Part shown: piece after piece, positions 42,425-50,404 of the stretch | How the letters are laid out: each line of letters opens with the position of its first letter | How positions within the stretch are numbered: the first letter of the stretch is position 1 | Source of the DNA: Nocardioides marmoribigeumensis | GTDB taxonomy: Bacteria > Actinomycetota > Actinomycetes > Propionibacteriales > Nocardioidaceae | Reading direction: 5' to 3' | Assembly: GCF_031458325.1 (NCBI RefSeq) | Contig: NZ_JAVDYG010000001.1 | Coordinates: 2,046,001-2,110,000, forward strand | DNA: 64,000 nt | The notes under the pieces: generated by a model | Told to the model about the DNA's origin: nothing | Databases searched by the model: none | Seen by the model: the letters and a program-made list of their open reading frames with translations, nothing else | Program-made: the position numbers and the translations under genes

Positions 42425-42435
42425 TGGTCTGACAT
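42425..42435 (+). promoter_or_regulatory. FadR-type operator candidate B (SDR and P450)
   Basis: TGGTCTGACAT in the context GCAACTGGTCTGACATC, the clearest copy of the shared motif. It lies between divergent starts at 42394 (-) and 42463 (+). A -10-like TATCCT lies at 42440-42445 on the + strand. Confidence 0.65.
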
Positions 42436-42462
42436 CAGGTATCCTGCCTCCAGGTCTCGGCG

Positions 42463-43713
42463 ATGACAAGGACGGGAGCCCTCTTGACGGCCGATCCGGG
42501 CTACGACCCCTTCCACGACCCGATGCTGGGCGACCCCTATCCGCTGTTCGCGCGGGCGCGGGAGGAGGCGCCGGTCTTCTACGCCGCGCAGATCGACCAC
42601 TGGGTCGTCGCCCGGCGAGCGGACATCCTGGAGGTCTTCCGCGACCTCGACAGCTTCTCGGCGACGAACTCCATCACCCCCATCACCGAGCTCGGCCCTG
42701 GCGCCCAGCAGATCCTTCGCGACGGCGGCTGGGGGATCACGCCCGCGCTGGGCAACAACGACCGCCCCGAGCACCTGAGGTTCCGCCGCAACGTCAGCCG
42801 CGCCTTCACCGCCCGGAGGGTCGCCGAGCTCGAGCCGTTCATCACCGAGAGGGCCCACGAGGTGGTCGACGGGTTCGCCGCCGCCGGTGAGGCGGACCTC
42901 GTCAGCGCCCTGCTGTGGGAGCTCCCCGCGCGGGTGATCTTGCACCTGCTCGGGATCCCCGAGGAGTCGGCCCCGATCGTGCAGGAGGCGGCCGACAACC
43001 GGGTGCGCTTCATCTGGGGCAGCCTGGAGCCGCTGGAGCAGGAGCGGCTGGCCGAGGCCATGGTGAGGTTCTGGGCCCATCTCCGGCAGCTGGTCGAGGA
43101 GCGGATCGCCTCTCCCCGCTCAGACCTGACCAGCGCGCTGCTGGAGGTGCGCGGCGGCGACGACTCCGTGTTCACCGTCGACGAGATCTGCAGCGTGCTG
43201 TTCGCCTTCCTCACCGCCGGGCACGAGACCACCTCCAGCCTCCTGGCCAACGCGGTCCGCCGGCTGCTGGAGGACCCGACCGCGTGACAGGAGCTCGTGG
43301 AGCGGCCAGAGCTCGCCGAGCGCGCGGTCGAGGAGACGCTGCGCTTCGACAGCTCGGTGGTGGCCTGGCGCCGCAAGACCCTGCGTGAGGTGCGCATCGC
43401 CGGCGTCAAGGTGCCCGCCGGCGCCCAGGTGCTGATGCTCCTCGGCGCCGCGAACCGCGACCCGGAGGTCTTCGAGGACCCCGAGGCCTTCCACCTGCAC
43501 CGCGAGAACGCCGGGGACCACCTCAGCTTCGGGCACGGGATCCACTTCTGTCTCGGCTCCGCGTTGGCCCGGTTGGAAGCCCGTGTGGTCCTTCGGGTGC
43601 TGGCCGCACGACTCCCGGATCTCCGCCTGCGGCAGCCCCAGCAGCTGCAGTTCGTCCCGAACATCGCCTTCCGCGCCCCCACCAGCCTGCAGGTGGTGTG
43701 GACGCCCCGCTGA
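42463..43713 (+). pseudogene. Cytochrome P450 interrupted by one in-frame TGA
   Basis: The frame encodes a P450 of about 416 residues, normal for the soluble bacterial class, but TGA at 43285-43287 splits it after DPTA. Before it: the oxygen-activating I-helix AGHETTSS. After it, in the same frame: K-helix ExxR (EETLRF) and the haem loop FGHGIHFCLGSALARLEAR with the Cys ligand. The residue expected at the stop in LLEDPTA-x-QELVERPEL is plausibly Trp (TGG), so one G-to-A change explains it. The product is inactive unless the stop is read through or is a sequencing error. An ATG at 42463 or TTG at 42484 may start it. Confidence 0.85.
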
Positions 43714-43720
43714 CCGCACC

Positions 43721-44464
43721 TCACGCCGTACGGCGACGCAGCGTGGCCGACCCGAGGGCGAGCGCCGCGACGACGAAGCCCGCGATCACGAGCAGCGGGA
43801 CGGCCACGTCCGGGCTCGCGCTCGTGCCCACCTCCTTGGTCGCGTCGACGATGTAGCTCAGCGGCAGCACGTCGGACAGCACGGCGAGCGGGCCCGGCAT
43901 GTCCTCGCGCGGGGTGAGCAGCCCGCACAGCAGGAACTGCGGCAGCACGAACGCCGGCATGAACTGCACCGCCTGGAACTCCGTGCGCGCGAACCCGCTG
44001 GCGAGCAGGCCGAGGCTCGTGCCCAGCAGGCCGGCGAGGAGGGCGACCACTAGCAGCAGCCAGAGCGGGCCCGCGACGTCGAGGCCGAACAGCCCGACCG
44101 ACAGCCCGGAGACGAGCAGGGACTGGACGACCACGACCCCGCCGAACGCCAGGGCGTAGCCGAGGATCAGGTCGCCCTTGCCGAGCGGTGTGGTGAGCAG
44201 CCGCTCGAGTGTGCCCGACTGCCGCTCGCGCAGCGTCGCGATGCTGGTGACGATGAACATCACGACCATGGGGAAGACGCCCACCAGCGACGACCCGATC
44301 CGGTCGAAGACCGGGGTGCCGTCGTAGATCCAGGCGACCAGGCCGTTGAGCACGCACGGCACGACGAGCATGAGCGCGACCGTGCGGTGGTCGCCCCGCA
44401 GCTGGGCCAGGACCCGGCCGGCGGTGACGGTCGAGCGGTGCAGGTCGAGGGTCGCGGTGCTCAT
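43721..44464 (-). CDS. ABC-2 type exporter permease
   Basis: 247 residues with six predicted membrane helices. VAWIYDGTPVFDRIGSSLVG lies in the first external loop. The stretch ATLRERQSGTLERLLTTPL is the amphipathic coupling region typical of ABC-2 permeases, and PREDMPGPLAVLSDVLPLSYIVDA is the usual loop before the last helix. It forms an export channel with the ATPase encoded upstream, whose stop it overlaps by ATGA. The substrate is unknown; TetR control suggests a toxic compound. It converges with the P450 remnant seven bases away. Confidence 0.87.
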   Translation of the reverse strand: MSTATLDLHRSTVTAGRVLAQLRGDHRTVALMLVVPCVLNGLVAWIYDGTPVFDRIGSSLVGVFPMVVMFIVTSIATLRERQSGTLERLLTTPLGKGDLILGYALAFGGVVVVQSLLVSGLSVGLFGLDVAGPLWLLLVVALLAGLLGTSLGLLASGFARTEFQAVQFMPAFVLPQFLLCGLLTPREDMPGPLAVLSDVLPLSYIVDATKEVGTSASPDVAVPLLVIAGFVVAALALGSATLRRRTA

Positions 44465-45252
44465 CGGGAGGTCCTCTCGGTGCCGGTGCCGGTGCCGGTG
44501 CCGGTGGCGGCGTTGTCGGCGGCGTTGTCGGCGGCGCTGTCGATCAGGTGCAGGAAGGCGGCCTCGGCGTCCCGCTCGCCGGTGGCGCGCAGGAGCCCGT
44601 CGGGGGTGTCGTCGGCGAGGATGCGCCCCTCGCGCAGCAGCAGGAGCCGGTCGCAGCGCGCCGCCTCGTCCATCACGTGGCTGGAGACCAGCAGCGTCGT
44701 GCCGGTGTCGGCGAGCTCGTGGAAGAGCCGCCACAGGTCGCGCCGCAGGACCGGGTCGAGCCCGACCGTCGGCTCGTCGAGCACGAGCAGGTCCGGCTCG
44801 CCGACCAGCGCCGCGGCCAGGCTCACCCGCGACTGCTGGCCGCCGGAGAGGTTGCCGACCAGGTCGTCGGCGTGGGAGCCGAGGTCGACGCGCCCGATCG
44901 CGGTCTCGGCCGCCTCCTCCGCGGCCCGGCGGTCGCGGTGCAGGAGCCGCGCGAAGTAGCGCGTGTTGGCGCGGACGGTCAGGTCGTCGTACACGCTCGG
45001 GGCCTGGGTGACGTAGCCGACGCGGCTGCGCAGGGCGGGCGAGCCGGCGGGCTCCCCGAGGACCGTGACCGTCCCGGACTCCACGACCTGCACCCCGACG
45101 ACCGCCCGGATGAGGGTCGACTTGCCCGAGCCGCTCGGGCCGAGCAGACCGGTGACCTGGCCGGCGGGGACGCCGACGGACAGGTCGTGGAGCACCTCGC
45201 GGTGCCCCCGTCGTACGACGAGCCCGGTGACCTCGACCGCGTTATTCATCAT
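44461..45252 (-). CDS. ABC exporter ATPase (DrrA-like), with repetitive C-terminal tail
   Basis: About 263 residues. Walker A is GPSGSGKST, the signature LSGGQQSRVSLAAAL, Walker B LLVLDEPTVGLD and the switch His SSHVMDEA. The tail has SAADNAADNAATGTGTGTGTE, produced by 12-bp and 6-bp repeats. The start is one of two adjacent ATGs at 45252 and 45249, inside a perfect 8+8 palindrome. It powers the permease at 43721-44464 and lies behind the TetR gene on the same strand. Likely an antibiotic or lipid exporter by similarity to DrrA-type ATPases. Confidence 0.88.
   Translation of the reverse strand: MMNNAVEVTGLVVRRGHREVLHDLSVGVPAGQVTGLLGPSGSGKSTLIRAVVGVQVVESGTVTVLGEPAGSPALRSRVGYVTQAPSVYDDLTVRANTRYFARLLHRDRRAAEEAAETAIGRVDLGSHADDLVGNLSGGQQSRVSLAAALVGEPDLLVLDEPTVGLDPVLRRDLWRLFHELADTGTTLLVSSHVMDEAARCDRLLLLREGRILADDTPDGLLRATGERDAEAAFLHLIDSAADNAADNAATGTGTGTGTERTSR
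44479..44541. repeat. GGTGCC x4 and 12-bp x3 repeats in the ABC ATPase tail
   Basis: GGTGCC occurs four times perfectly and once imperfectly (44479-44508). Then GGCGGCGTTGTC occurs three times, the last with one change (44506-44541). Both units keep frame, coding the GT and AADN tail residues. Confidence 0.85.
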
Positions 45253-45261
45253 GTGATGAAT
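45244..45261. promoter_or_regulatory. Palindrome at the ABC ATPase start, possible TetR operator
   Basis: ATTCATCA-TG-TGATGAAT is a perfect 8-bp inverted repeat with a 2-base centre. It covers the start codons of the ATPase gene, 35 bases after the tetR stop. Its AT content stands out from the surroundings. It is suited to binding a dimeric repressor. Confidence 0.55.
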
Positions 45262-45296
45262 GTACGCCGGGCGGGGCGCCCGCACAACGGCTGCGG

Positions 45297-45902
45297 TCAG
45301 TGGACCGGACCGGAGAGGTAGCGCTGGAGCGTGGGACCGACCGCCGTCGCCAGCGCCGCCGGGTCGGCGTCGGCGATCCCGGGGAGCCGGACGACGTAGC
45401 GCGCGACCGCCAGCCCGATCAGCTGCGAGCCGACGAGCCCCGTGCGCAGGGGAGCCTCCGCCTCGGGCATGAGGACGCCGAGGCGGCCGAGGACGTCGGC
45501 GGTGAGGTACTCGCGGAACGCCTGCAGCGCGGCCTCGTGCTCCAGGGCGTTGCGCAGCAGCCCCCGCAGGCGGTCCTGCGCGTCGGCGTCGTCCCACAGC
45601 CCGAGGAACGTCGCGACCACGCGCTCACCGACCCCCTCGAGCGACCCGGACTCGGTGAGGATCCCGCCGACCAGGGCCGCCGGGTTGGCCGGCGCGTCGA
45701 GCGTGGCGGTGAACAGGTCGTCCTTGCCGTCGAAGTAGTGGTGCACCAGGGCCGGGTCGACCCCCGCCCGCCGGGCGACCGCGCGCAGCGACGTCGCGGC
45801 GTACCCCTTGAGCGCGAACTCCTCCCGGGCCGCCTCGAGGATCGTCGCCCGGGTGTCCTCGCCGGCGGGCCTCCGCCCCCGCCGTCGTACGCGCTCCGTC
45901 AC
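45297..45902 (-). CDS. TetR-family transcriptional regulator
   Basis: 201 residues. The N-terminal helix-turn-helix has ILEAAREEFALKGYAATSLRAVARRAGVDPALVHHYFDGKDDLF split over two helices, the normal TetR pattern. The C-terminal domain fits the TetR_C type found with ABC-2 exporters. It starts at GTG. It is followed by the exporter ATPase and permease on the same strand and most likely represses them (and itself) until an exported compound binds. Candidate operators are the palindrome at 45244-45261 and the 18-bp palindrome at 45939-45956 just upstream of its start. Confidence 0.88.
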   Translation of the reverse strand: MTERVRRRGRRPAGEDTRATILEAAREEFALKGYAATSLRAVARRAGVDPALVHHYFDGKDDLFTATLDAPANPAALVGGILTESGSLEGVGERVVATFLGLWDDADAQDRLRGLLRNALEHEAALQAFREYLTADVLGRLGVLMPEAEAPLRTGLVGSQLIGLAVARYVVRLPGIADADPAALATAVGPTLQRYLSGPVH

Positions 45903-45935
45903 CGGCCCAGTCTCGCAGGGGCGGCTGGGGGTGCG

Positions 45936-45992
45936 GTTTCACTAGGTACCTAGTGACGTTGTCACTTCCCGAGCGAAGTTTCGCTCGGGAAG
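45936..45992 (+). repeat. Left 57-bp inverted repeat of the sigma/anti-sigma cassette
   Basis: It contains a perfect 18-bp palindrome around CACTAGGTACCTAGTG (45939-45956) and a 13+13 hairpin, CTTCCCGAGCGAA-GT-TTCGCTCGGGAAG split by two bases (45965-45992). The whole unit matches 47366-47422 in inverted orientation at 53 of 57 positions. It lies between tetR and the sigma factor gene. Confidence 0.85.
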
Positions 45993-46072
45993 CACCAGCT
46001 TCGCCGCGGGCCCGGGCTCGAACCGGCGCGCTGCCCCGCAACAGCGGAGCCCGCTCGTGCGTGAATACAGGT

Positions 46073-46594
46073 GTGAGTGCCGAGCAGGCCGCCCTGGGGC
46101 GGTTCGTGGACGAGCAGGGAGCCGCGTTGCAGCGGTTCGCCTGGCTGCTCACCCGCGACCCCGAGCGGGCGGCGGACCTCACCCAGACCGTGCTGCTGCG
46201 GCTGGCGAGGCGTGGGGTGGCCGACCTCGCCGACCCGGCGACGTACGCCCGGCGCGCGCTGGTCAACGAGCACCGGAGCCAGGGACGTACGACGGGCGCG
46301 CGCGTGCGCGCCCTCGCCCGGCTCGGCGCGGGGCCCCACGCGCCCGGCCCGGACCCGGCGCACGCGAGCGGGGAGCGGGACGCGATCTGGCGGGCGCTGG
46401 CCGCCCTGAGCGACCGACAGCGGGCCGCGGTGGTCCTGCGCTATTACGAGGACCTGCCTGACGAGCGGATCGGCGAGGTGCTCGGCTGCCGGCCGGCGAC
46501 GGTCCGCAGCCTGGTGGCCAGGGCGATGCCCGTGCTGCGCGAGGCGTTGAGGAGCCCGACGAGCGAGAGGACGAGCCGTGACCGACCTCGATGA
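46073..46594 (+). CDS. SigE-type ECF RNA polymerase sigma factor
   Basis: About 173 residues. The sigma-2 region has FVDEQGAALQRFAWLLTRDPERAADLTQTVLLRL; its LTRD..RAADLTQ core is the usual -10 recognition helix area. The sigma-4 region has LSDRQRAAVVLRYYEDLPDERIGEVLGCRPATVRSLVARA, the -35 binding helix-turn-helix, given here for position only (about residues 118-155). It belongs to the actinobacterial SigE-like group with no extra domain. The start is uncertain: GTG at 46073 or 46061; an earlier in-frame start lies in the inverted repeat. It overlaps the following membrane protein gene by 17 bases. Confidence 0.82.
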   Translation: MSAEQAALGRFVDEQGAALQRFAWLLTRDPERAADLTQTVLLRLARRGVADLADPATYARRALVNEHRSQGRTTGARVRALARLGAGPHAPGPDPAHASGERDAIWRALAALSDRQRAAVVLRYYEDLPDERIGEVLGCRPATVRSLVARAMPVLREALRSPTSERTSRDRPR

Positions 46595-47345
46595 GCTGCT
46601 CCGCGAGCAACTGCGCGCGGCCGCCGACGAGGGGCCGGCGTTCGTCGCTCCCGACCTGACCGGGGAGCCGCCGGCGACCCACCGCCGCCGCTGGCCGGCC
46701 GTCCTCGCCGCGGCCGCGGTGCTGGCCGTGGGCGGGGTCGGCTACACCGTCCTGCGCGAGCCGGAGCAGGTGGGCAGCGCCGACTGCGGCTACGTCGTCC
46801 GGTGGGACGGACGGCGCTGGACCGGCATCGGGATCGACCGGAGCCCGGTCGCCGGCGACACGCTCGGCCAGGGAGCCGTCCTCGGGTGCGACGAGGGTCG
46901 CGGGCGCATCCCCGACGAGCCCGTGGTGGTGCGGTCCGTGCGCGGGGTCGATGCCCGCGAGGCGATCCTCGTCGGGGGCGAGGTGCTACTGCCCGAGGGT
47001 TCGACCACGTTGCCCGGTGCGCTGCGCGGGGCCCGGGAGCCCGTGCGGTGCGACCTCGAGGGGACAGCCCGGCTCGCCGGCCGGTGGACGGGCGCGACGG
47101 GCCCCCGGAAGGTGCGCTTCGACGGCGACCTCCGGCCGCCGTACCGCATCGACTTCGTCACCTCCGACCAGCGGGTCACCGACGGCTGGGCGAGCGTCGT
47201 GCTCCACGCCCGCGCCACGGCGACCTCACGGCCCCTGCGTCCGGCGGAGGTCAAGGCCATGCTGTGGCACGAGGGCGAGGAGGTGCTCACCGCGCACTGC
47301 GTCGACGGGCGCTTCGTGGCGGACTCGATCGATCCTGGGAGCTGA
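46578..47345 (+). CDS. Membrane-anchored probable anti-sigma or sigma-associated protein
   Basis: 255 residues. A short cytoplasmic N terminus (MTDLDELLREQLRAAADEG) looks like the first helix of small SigE-associated proteins. One membrane segment (about 38-58, WPAVLAAAAVLAVGGVGYTV) is followed by an extracytoplasmic domain with DCGYVVRWDGRRWTGIG and three or more Cys. No zinc-binding anti-sigma motif (HxxxCxxC) is seen. The 17-base overlap with the sigma gene means coupled translation, which is the main reason to suspect an anti-sigma or sensor role. It ends 14 bases before the right inverted-repeat hairpin. Confidence 0.65.
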   Translation: MTDLDELLREQLRAAADEGPAFVAPDLTGEPPATHRRRWPAVLAAAAVLAVGGVGYTVLREPEQVGSADCGYVVRWDGRRWTGIGIDRSPVAGDTLGQGAVLGCDEGRGRIPDEPVVVRSVRGVDAREAILVGGEVLLPEGSTTLPGALRGAREPVRCDLEGTARLAGRWTGATGPRKVRFDGDLRPPYRIDFVTSDQRVTDGWASVVLHARATATSRPLRPAEVKAMLWHEGEEVLTAHCVDGRFVADSIDPGS

Positions 47346-47359
47346 CGCCGGCGGGAGAA

Positions 47360-47399
47360 TTGGCACTCCCCGAGCGAAGTTTCGCTCGGGAAGTGCCAA
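47360..47399. terminator. Long hairpin between the anti-sigma-like gene and gabD
   Basis: TTGGCACT-C-CCCGAGCGAA pairs across a GT loop with the complement, 18 of 19 positions. It lies between two convergent stops, so it should terminate both transcripts. It is part of the right inverted repeat. Confidence 0.65.
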
Positions 47400-47422
47400 C
47401 GTCACTAGGTACCTAGTGAAAC
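47366..47422 (-). repeat. Right 57-bp inverted repeat of the sigma/anti-sigma cassette
   Basis: Inverted copy of 45936-45992, including the same 18-bp palindrome (47402-47419) and hairpin. It ends eight bases from the gabD stop. No short target duplication is seen beside the two repeats. Confidence 0.85.
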
Positions 47423-47429
47423 TGGACCC

Positions 47430-48884
47430 CTACGGCGCGATGCCGACGTACTTCACCGAGAGGTACTCCTCGATCCCCTCGAAGCCGCCCTCGCGGCCGA
47501 AGCCGGAGTGCTTGACCCCGCCGAAGGGGGCGGCGGCGTTGGAGATGATGCCCTGGTTGACCGCGACCATCCCGCTCTGGAGCCCCTCGCTCACGCGGAT
47601 CATGCGGCCGAGGTCGGTGGTGAAGACGTAGGCGACCAGGCCGTACTCCGTGTCGTTGGCGAGCCGGAGCGCCTTGTCCTCGTCGGAGAACGTCGTGATC
47701 GGCGCGACCGGGCCGAAGATCTCCTCGTGCACCAGGTCGGCGTCGGCGGGAACGTCGGTGAGCACGGTCGGCTCGTAGAAGTAGCCGGCCTCGCCGGTGG
47801 CGCGGCCGCCGGTGACGACCGAGGCGCCGCGGGAGGTGGCGTCGTCGACCAGCTCGCTGACCTTGTCCTTGGCCTTCTGGTCGATCAGCGGGCCGACGGT
47901 CACGCCTTCGTCGGTGCCGCGGCCGACCTTCTCGGCGGCCATGCGCTCGCCGAACCGGCGCGCGAACTCGTCGGCGACGTCCTCGTGGACCAGGAAGCGG
48001 TTGGCGGCGGTGCAGGCCTCGCCCATGTTGCGCATCTTGGCCAGCATCGCGCCGTCGACGGCCTTGTCGAGGTCGGCGTCGGGGAAGACCAGGAACGGCG
48101 CGTTGCCGCCCAGCTCCATCGAGACGCGCAGCAGCTGCTCGGCGGACTGCTCGACCAGCTTCTTGCCGACCCCGGTCGAGCCGGTGAAGGTCAGCTTGCG
48201 CAGGCGGGGGTCGGAGATGAGGCGGCCCATCACGTCACCGGTGCGGGAGGTGGGTACGACGTTGAGCACGCCCTTGGGAACGCCCACCTCCTCGAGCACC
48301 TGGGCCAGGCGGAGCATCGTGAGGGGGGTCTGCGAGGCCGGCTTGACCACCATCGTGCAGCCGGCCGCGATGGCCGGGCCGATCTTGCGGGTGCCCATCG
48401 CCAGCGGGAAGTTCCACGGCGTGATCATCAGGGTCGGGCCGACCGGCTGCTTCATCGTCAGCAGCCGCGAGCTGCCGTCGGGCGAGACGGAGTAGCGGCC
48501 GTGGATGCGCACGACCTCCTCGGAGAACCAGCGGAAGAACTCGTTGCCGTAGGTGACCTCGCCCTTCGACTGCGCCAGCGGCTTGCCCATCTCGAGGGTC
48601 ATCAGCAGGGCGAGCTCGTCGGCGCGCTCGTTGATCAGCTCGAACGCCGAGCGCAGCAGCTCGGCCCGCTCGCGGGGCGGGGTGGCGGCCCACTCGGCCT
48701 GCACCGCGACGGCGGCGTCGAGCGCGGCCACGCCGTCCTCGACGGTCGCGTCGGCGATGCTCGTGAGCACCTTGCCGGTCGCGGGGTCCTCGACGTCGAT
48801 CTGCTTGCCGTCGGACCCCTCTCGCCACTCGCCGCCCACGAAGAGGCCGGTGTTGAGGGAGGACAGCAGGGAGCTCTCGTTCAT
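47430..48884 (-). CDS. gabD: Succinate-semialdehyde dehydrogenase
   Basis: 484 residues of the ALDH family. TPWNFPLAMGTRKIGPA, KPASQTP, Glu in MELGGNAPF and Cys in NMGEACTAANR match succinate-semialdehyde dehydrogenases (GabD), where the ACTAANR stretch is typical. It oxidises succinate semialdehyde to succinate with NAD(P). It lies downstream of the aminotransferase gene (48919-50274) on the same strand, 34 bases apart, so the pair completes GABA breakdown. The right inverted repeat and its hairpin directly follow the stop. Confidence 0.9.
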   Translation of the reverse strand: MNESSLLSSLNTGLFVGGEWREGSDGKQIDVEDPATGKVLTSIADATVEDGVAALDAAVAVQAEWAATPPRERAELLRSAFELINERADELALLMTLEMGKPLAQSKGEVTYGNEFFRWFSEEVVRIHGRYSVSPDGSSRLLTMKQPVGPTLMITPWNFPLAMGTRKIGPAIAAGCTMVVKPASQTPLTMLRLAQVLEEVGVPKGVLNVVPTSRTGDVMGRLISDPRLRKLTFTGSTGVGKKLVEQSAEQLLRVSMELGGNAPFLVFPDADLDKAVDGAMLAKMRNMGEACTAANRFLVHEDVADEFARRFGERMAAEKVGRGTDEGVTVGPLIDQKAKDKVSELVDDATSRGASVVTGGRATGEAGYFYEPTVLTDVPADADLVHEEIFGPVAPITTFSDEDKALRLANDTEYGLVAYVFTTDLGRMIRVSEGLQSGMVAVNQGIISNAAAPFGGVKHSGFGREGGFEGIEEYLSVKYVGIAP

Positions 48885-48918
48885 GTGGTCAACCTATGCG
48901 TGGGCCGAAGGGGTGGGG

Positions 48919-50274
48919 TCAGCCGAGGACGGCGGCGAACGCCTCGTCGATGAGGTCGAGCCCCTCGGACAGCAGGTGGTCGGGGGACGACAGCGGGGGC
49001 AGGAAGCGGAAGACGTTGCCGAACGTGCCGCAGGTCAGCGTGACCAGGCCCTGGCTGTGGCAGTGCTTGTTGATCGCGGCGGTCGCGGTCGGGTTGGGCG
49101 TCAGGTCGCCGGCGCCGGCGGTCAGCTCGATGGCCAGCATCGCGCCGCGGCCGCGGATGTCGGCCACGACGTCGTACTTCGACCGCAGCGCCTCCAGGCG
49201 CGGCAGGAAGAGCGCCTCGACCTCGCGGGCGCGCCCGCACAGGTCCTGCTCCTTCATCGTGCGGATCGCCCCGAGCGCGGCGGCGCAGGCGACCGGGTTG
49301 CCGCCGTAGGTCCCGCCGAGGCCGCCGGAGTGCACCGAGTCCATCACCTCGGCGCGGCCGGTGACCGCGGCGAGCGGGAGGCCGCCGGCGATGCCCTTGG
49401 CGGTGGTGATCAGGTCGGGCACGACGCCCTCGCGGTCGCAGGCGAACCAGTCGCCGGTGCGGCAGAAGCCGGTCTGGATCTCGTCGGCGATGAGCAGGAT
49501 GCCGTGCTCGGTGCAGTAGTCGGCGACCATCCGCAGCCAGCCCTCCGGCGGCACGATGAAGCCGCCCTCGCCCTGGATCGGCTCGATGACCACCGCGGCG
49601 CAGCTCGTCTCGCCGACCTGCGCGTGGAGCATGTCGACGAAGGCCTGGAACGACTCCTCGGCGCAGCGCTCGGGCGACCCGGGCCAGCGCAGCGGGTAGG
49701 CCATCGGCGCGCGGTAGACCTCGTTCGCGAACGGACCGAACCCGTGCTTGTAGGGCATCGACTTCGCGGTCAGCGCCATCGTCAGGTTGGTGCGCCCGTG
49801 GTAGGCGTGGTCGAACGCCACCACCGCCGAGCGCCCGGTGAACGTGCGCGCGACCTTGACCGCGTTCTCGACCGCCTCGGCGCCGGAGTTGAACAGGGCG
49901 GATCGCTTGGTCGAGGCCTCGCCCGGGGTGAGCTCGGCGAGCTCCTCGCACACCGCGACGTACTCCTCGTAGGGGGAGACCATGAAGCAGGTGTGGGTGA
50001 AGTCGGCGGCCTGCCGGGCGACGCCCTCGACCACCGCGGGCGCCGCGTTGCCGACCGTGGTCACCGCGATGCCGGAGCCGAAGTCGATCAGGTGGTTGCC
50101 GTCGACGTCGACGAGGATGCCGCCCCCGGCGCGCTCGACGTACGCCGGGAGGCCGACCCCGACACCGGAGGACACGGCCGCCTCCTTGCGGGCGTGGAGC
50201 TCCTGGGACCGGGGTCCGGGGATCGCGGTGAGGAGCCTGCGCTGCTGGTCCACGGAGGTCGGGGAGGAGGTCAT
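48919..50274 (-). CDS. gabT: 4-Aminobutyrate aminotransferase
   Basis: 451 residues of the class-III PLP aminotransferases. It begins with PGPRSQELHARKEAAVSSGVG, typical of actinobacterial GabT. FNSGAEAVENAVKVAR, AFDHAYHGRTNLTMALT, the PLP-ring Asp in LLIADEIQTGFCRTG and the Schiff-base Lys in TTAKGIAGGLPL are present. It transfers the amino group of GABA to 2-oxoglutarate. The ATG at 50274 fits family length; a longer in-frame start would add 23 unrelated residues. It is followed by gabD. Confidence 0.92.
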   Translation of the reverse strand: MTSSPTSVDQQRRLLTAIPGPRSQELHARKEAAVSSGVGVGLPAYVERAGGGILVDVDGNHLIDFGSGIAVTTVGNAAPAVVEGVARQAADFTHTCFMVSPYEEYVAVCEELAELTPGEASTKRSALFNSGAEAVENAVKVARTFTGRSAVVAFDHAYHGRTNLTMALTAKSMPYKHGFGPFANEVYRAPMAYPLRWPGSPERCAEESFQAFVDMLHAQVGETSCAAVVIEPIQGEGGFIVPPEGWLRMVADYCTEHGILLIADEIQTGFCRTGDWFACDREGVVPDLITTAKGIAGGLPLAAVTGRAEVMDSVHSGGLGGTYGGNPVACAAALGAIRTMKEQDLCGRAREVEALFLPRLEALRSKYDVVADIRGRGAMLAIELTAGAGDLTPNPTATAAINKHCHSQGLVTLTCGTFGNVFRFLPPLSSPDHLLSEGLDLIDEAFAAVLG

Positions 50275-50404
50275 GCGTCCATGATGGATTCTTCGGCCAC
50301 GACTGTCCAGGTGGGACGAATCCTGCGGTCGATCGCGTCCCACGCGACGGAATCGGTGGCTCCGAGGCTCACGCCGTGAGCACCTCGACGGGCCCGGGGG
50401 AGGG

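Noticed and set aside
43285-43287. Selenocysteine or programmed readthrough at the P450 TGA
   Set aside because: P450s are not selenoproteins and no suitable structure follows; a Trp-to-stop change is simpler.
46005-46050. GGTTCGAGCC on the minus strand resembling a tRNA T-loop
   Set aside because: No matching acceptor, D or anticodon arms could be drawn; the stem has a mismatch.
45936-47422. Insertion sequence
   Set aside because: Inverted ends are present but no transposase is encoded and no target duplication flanks them.
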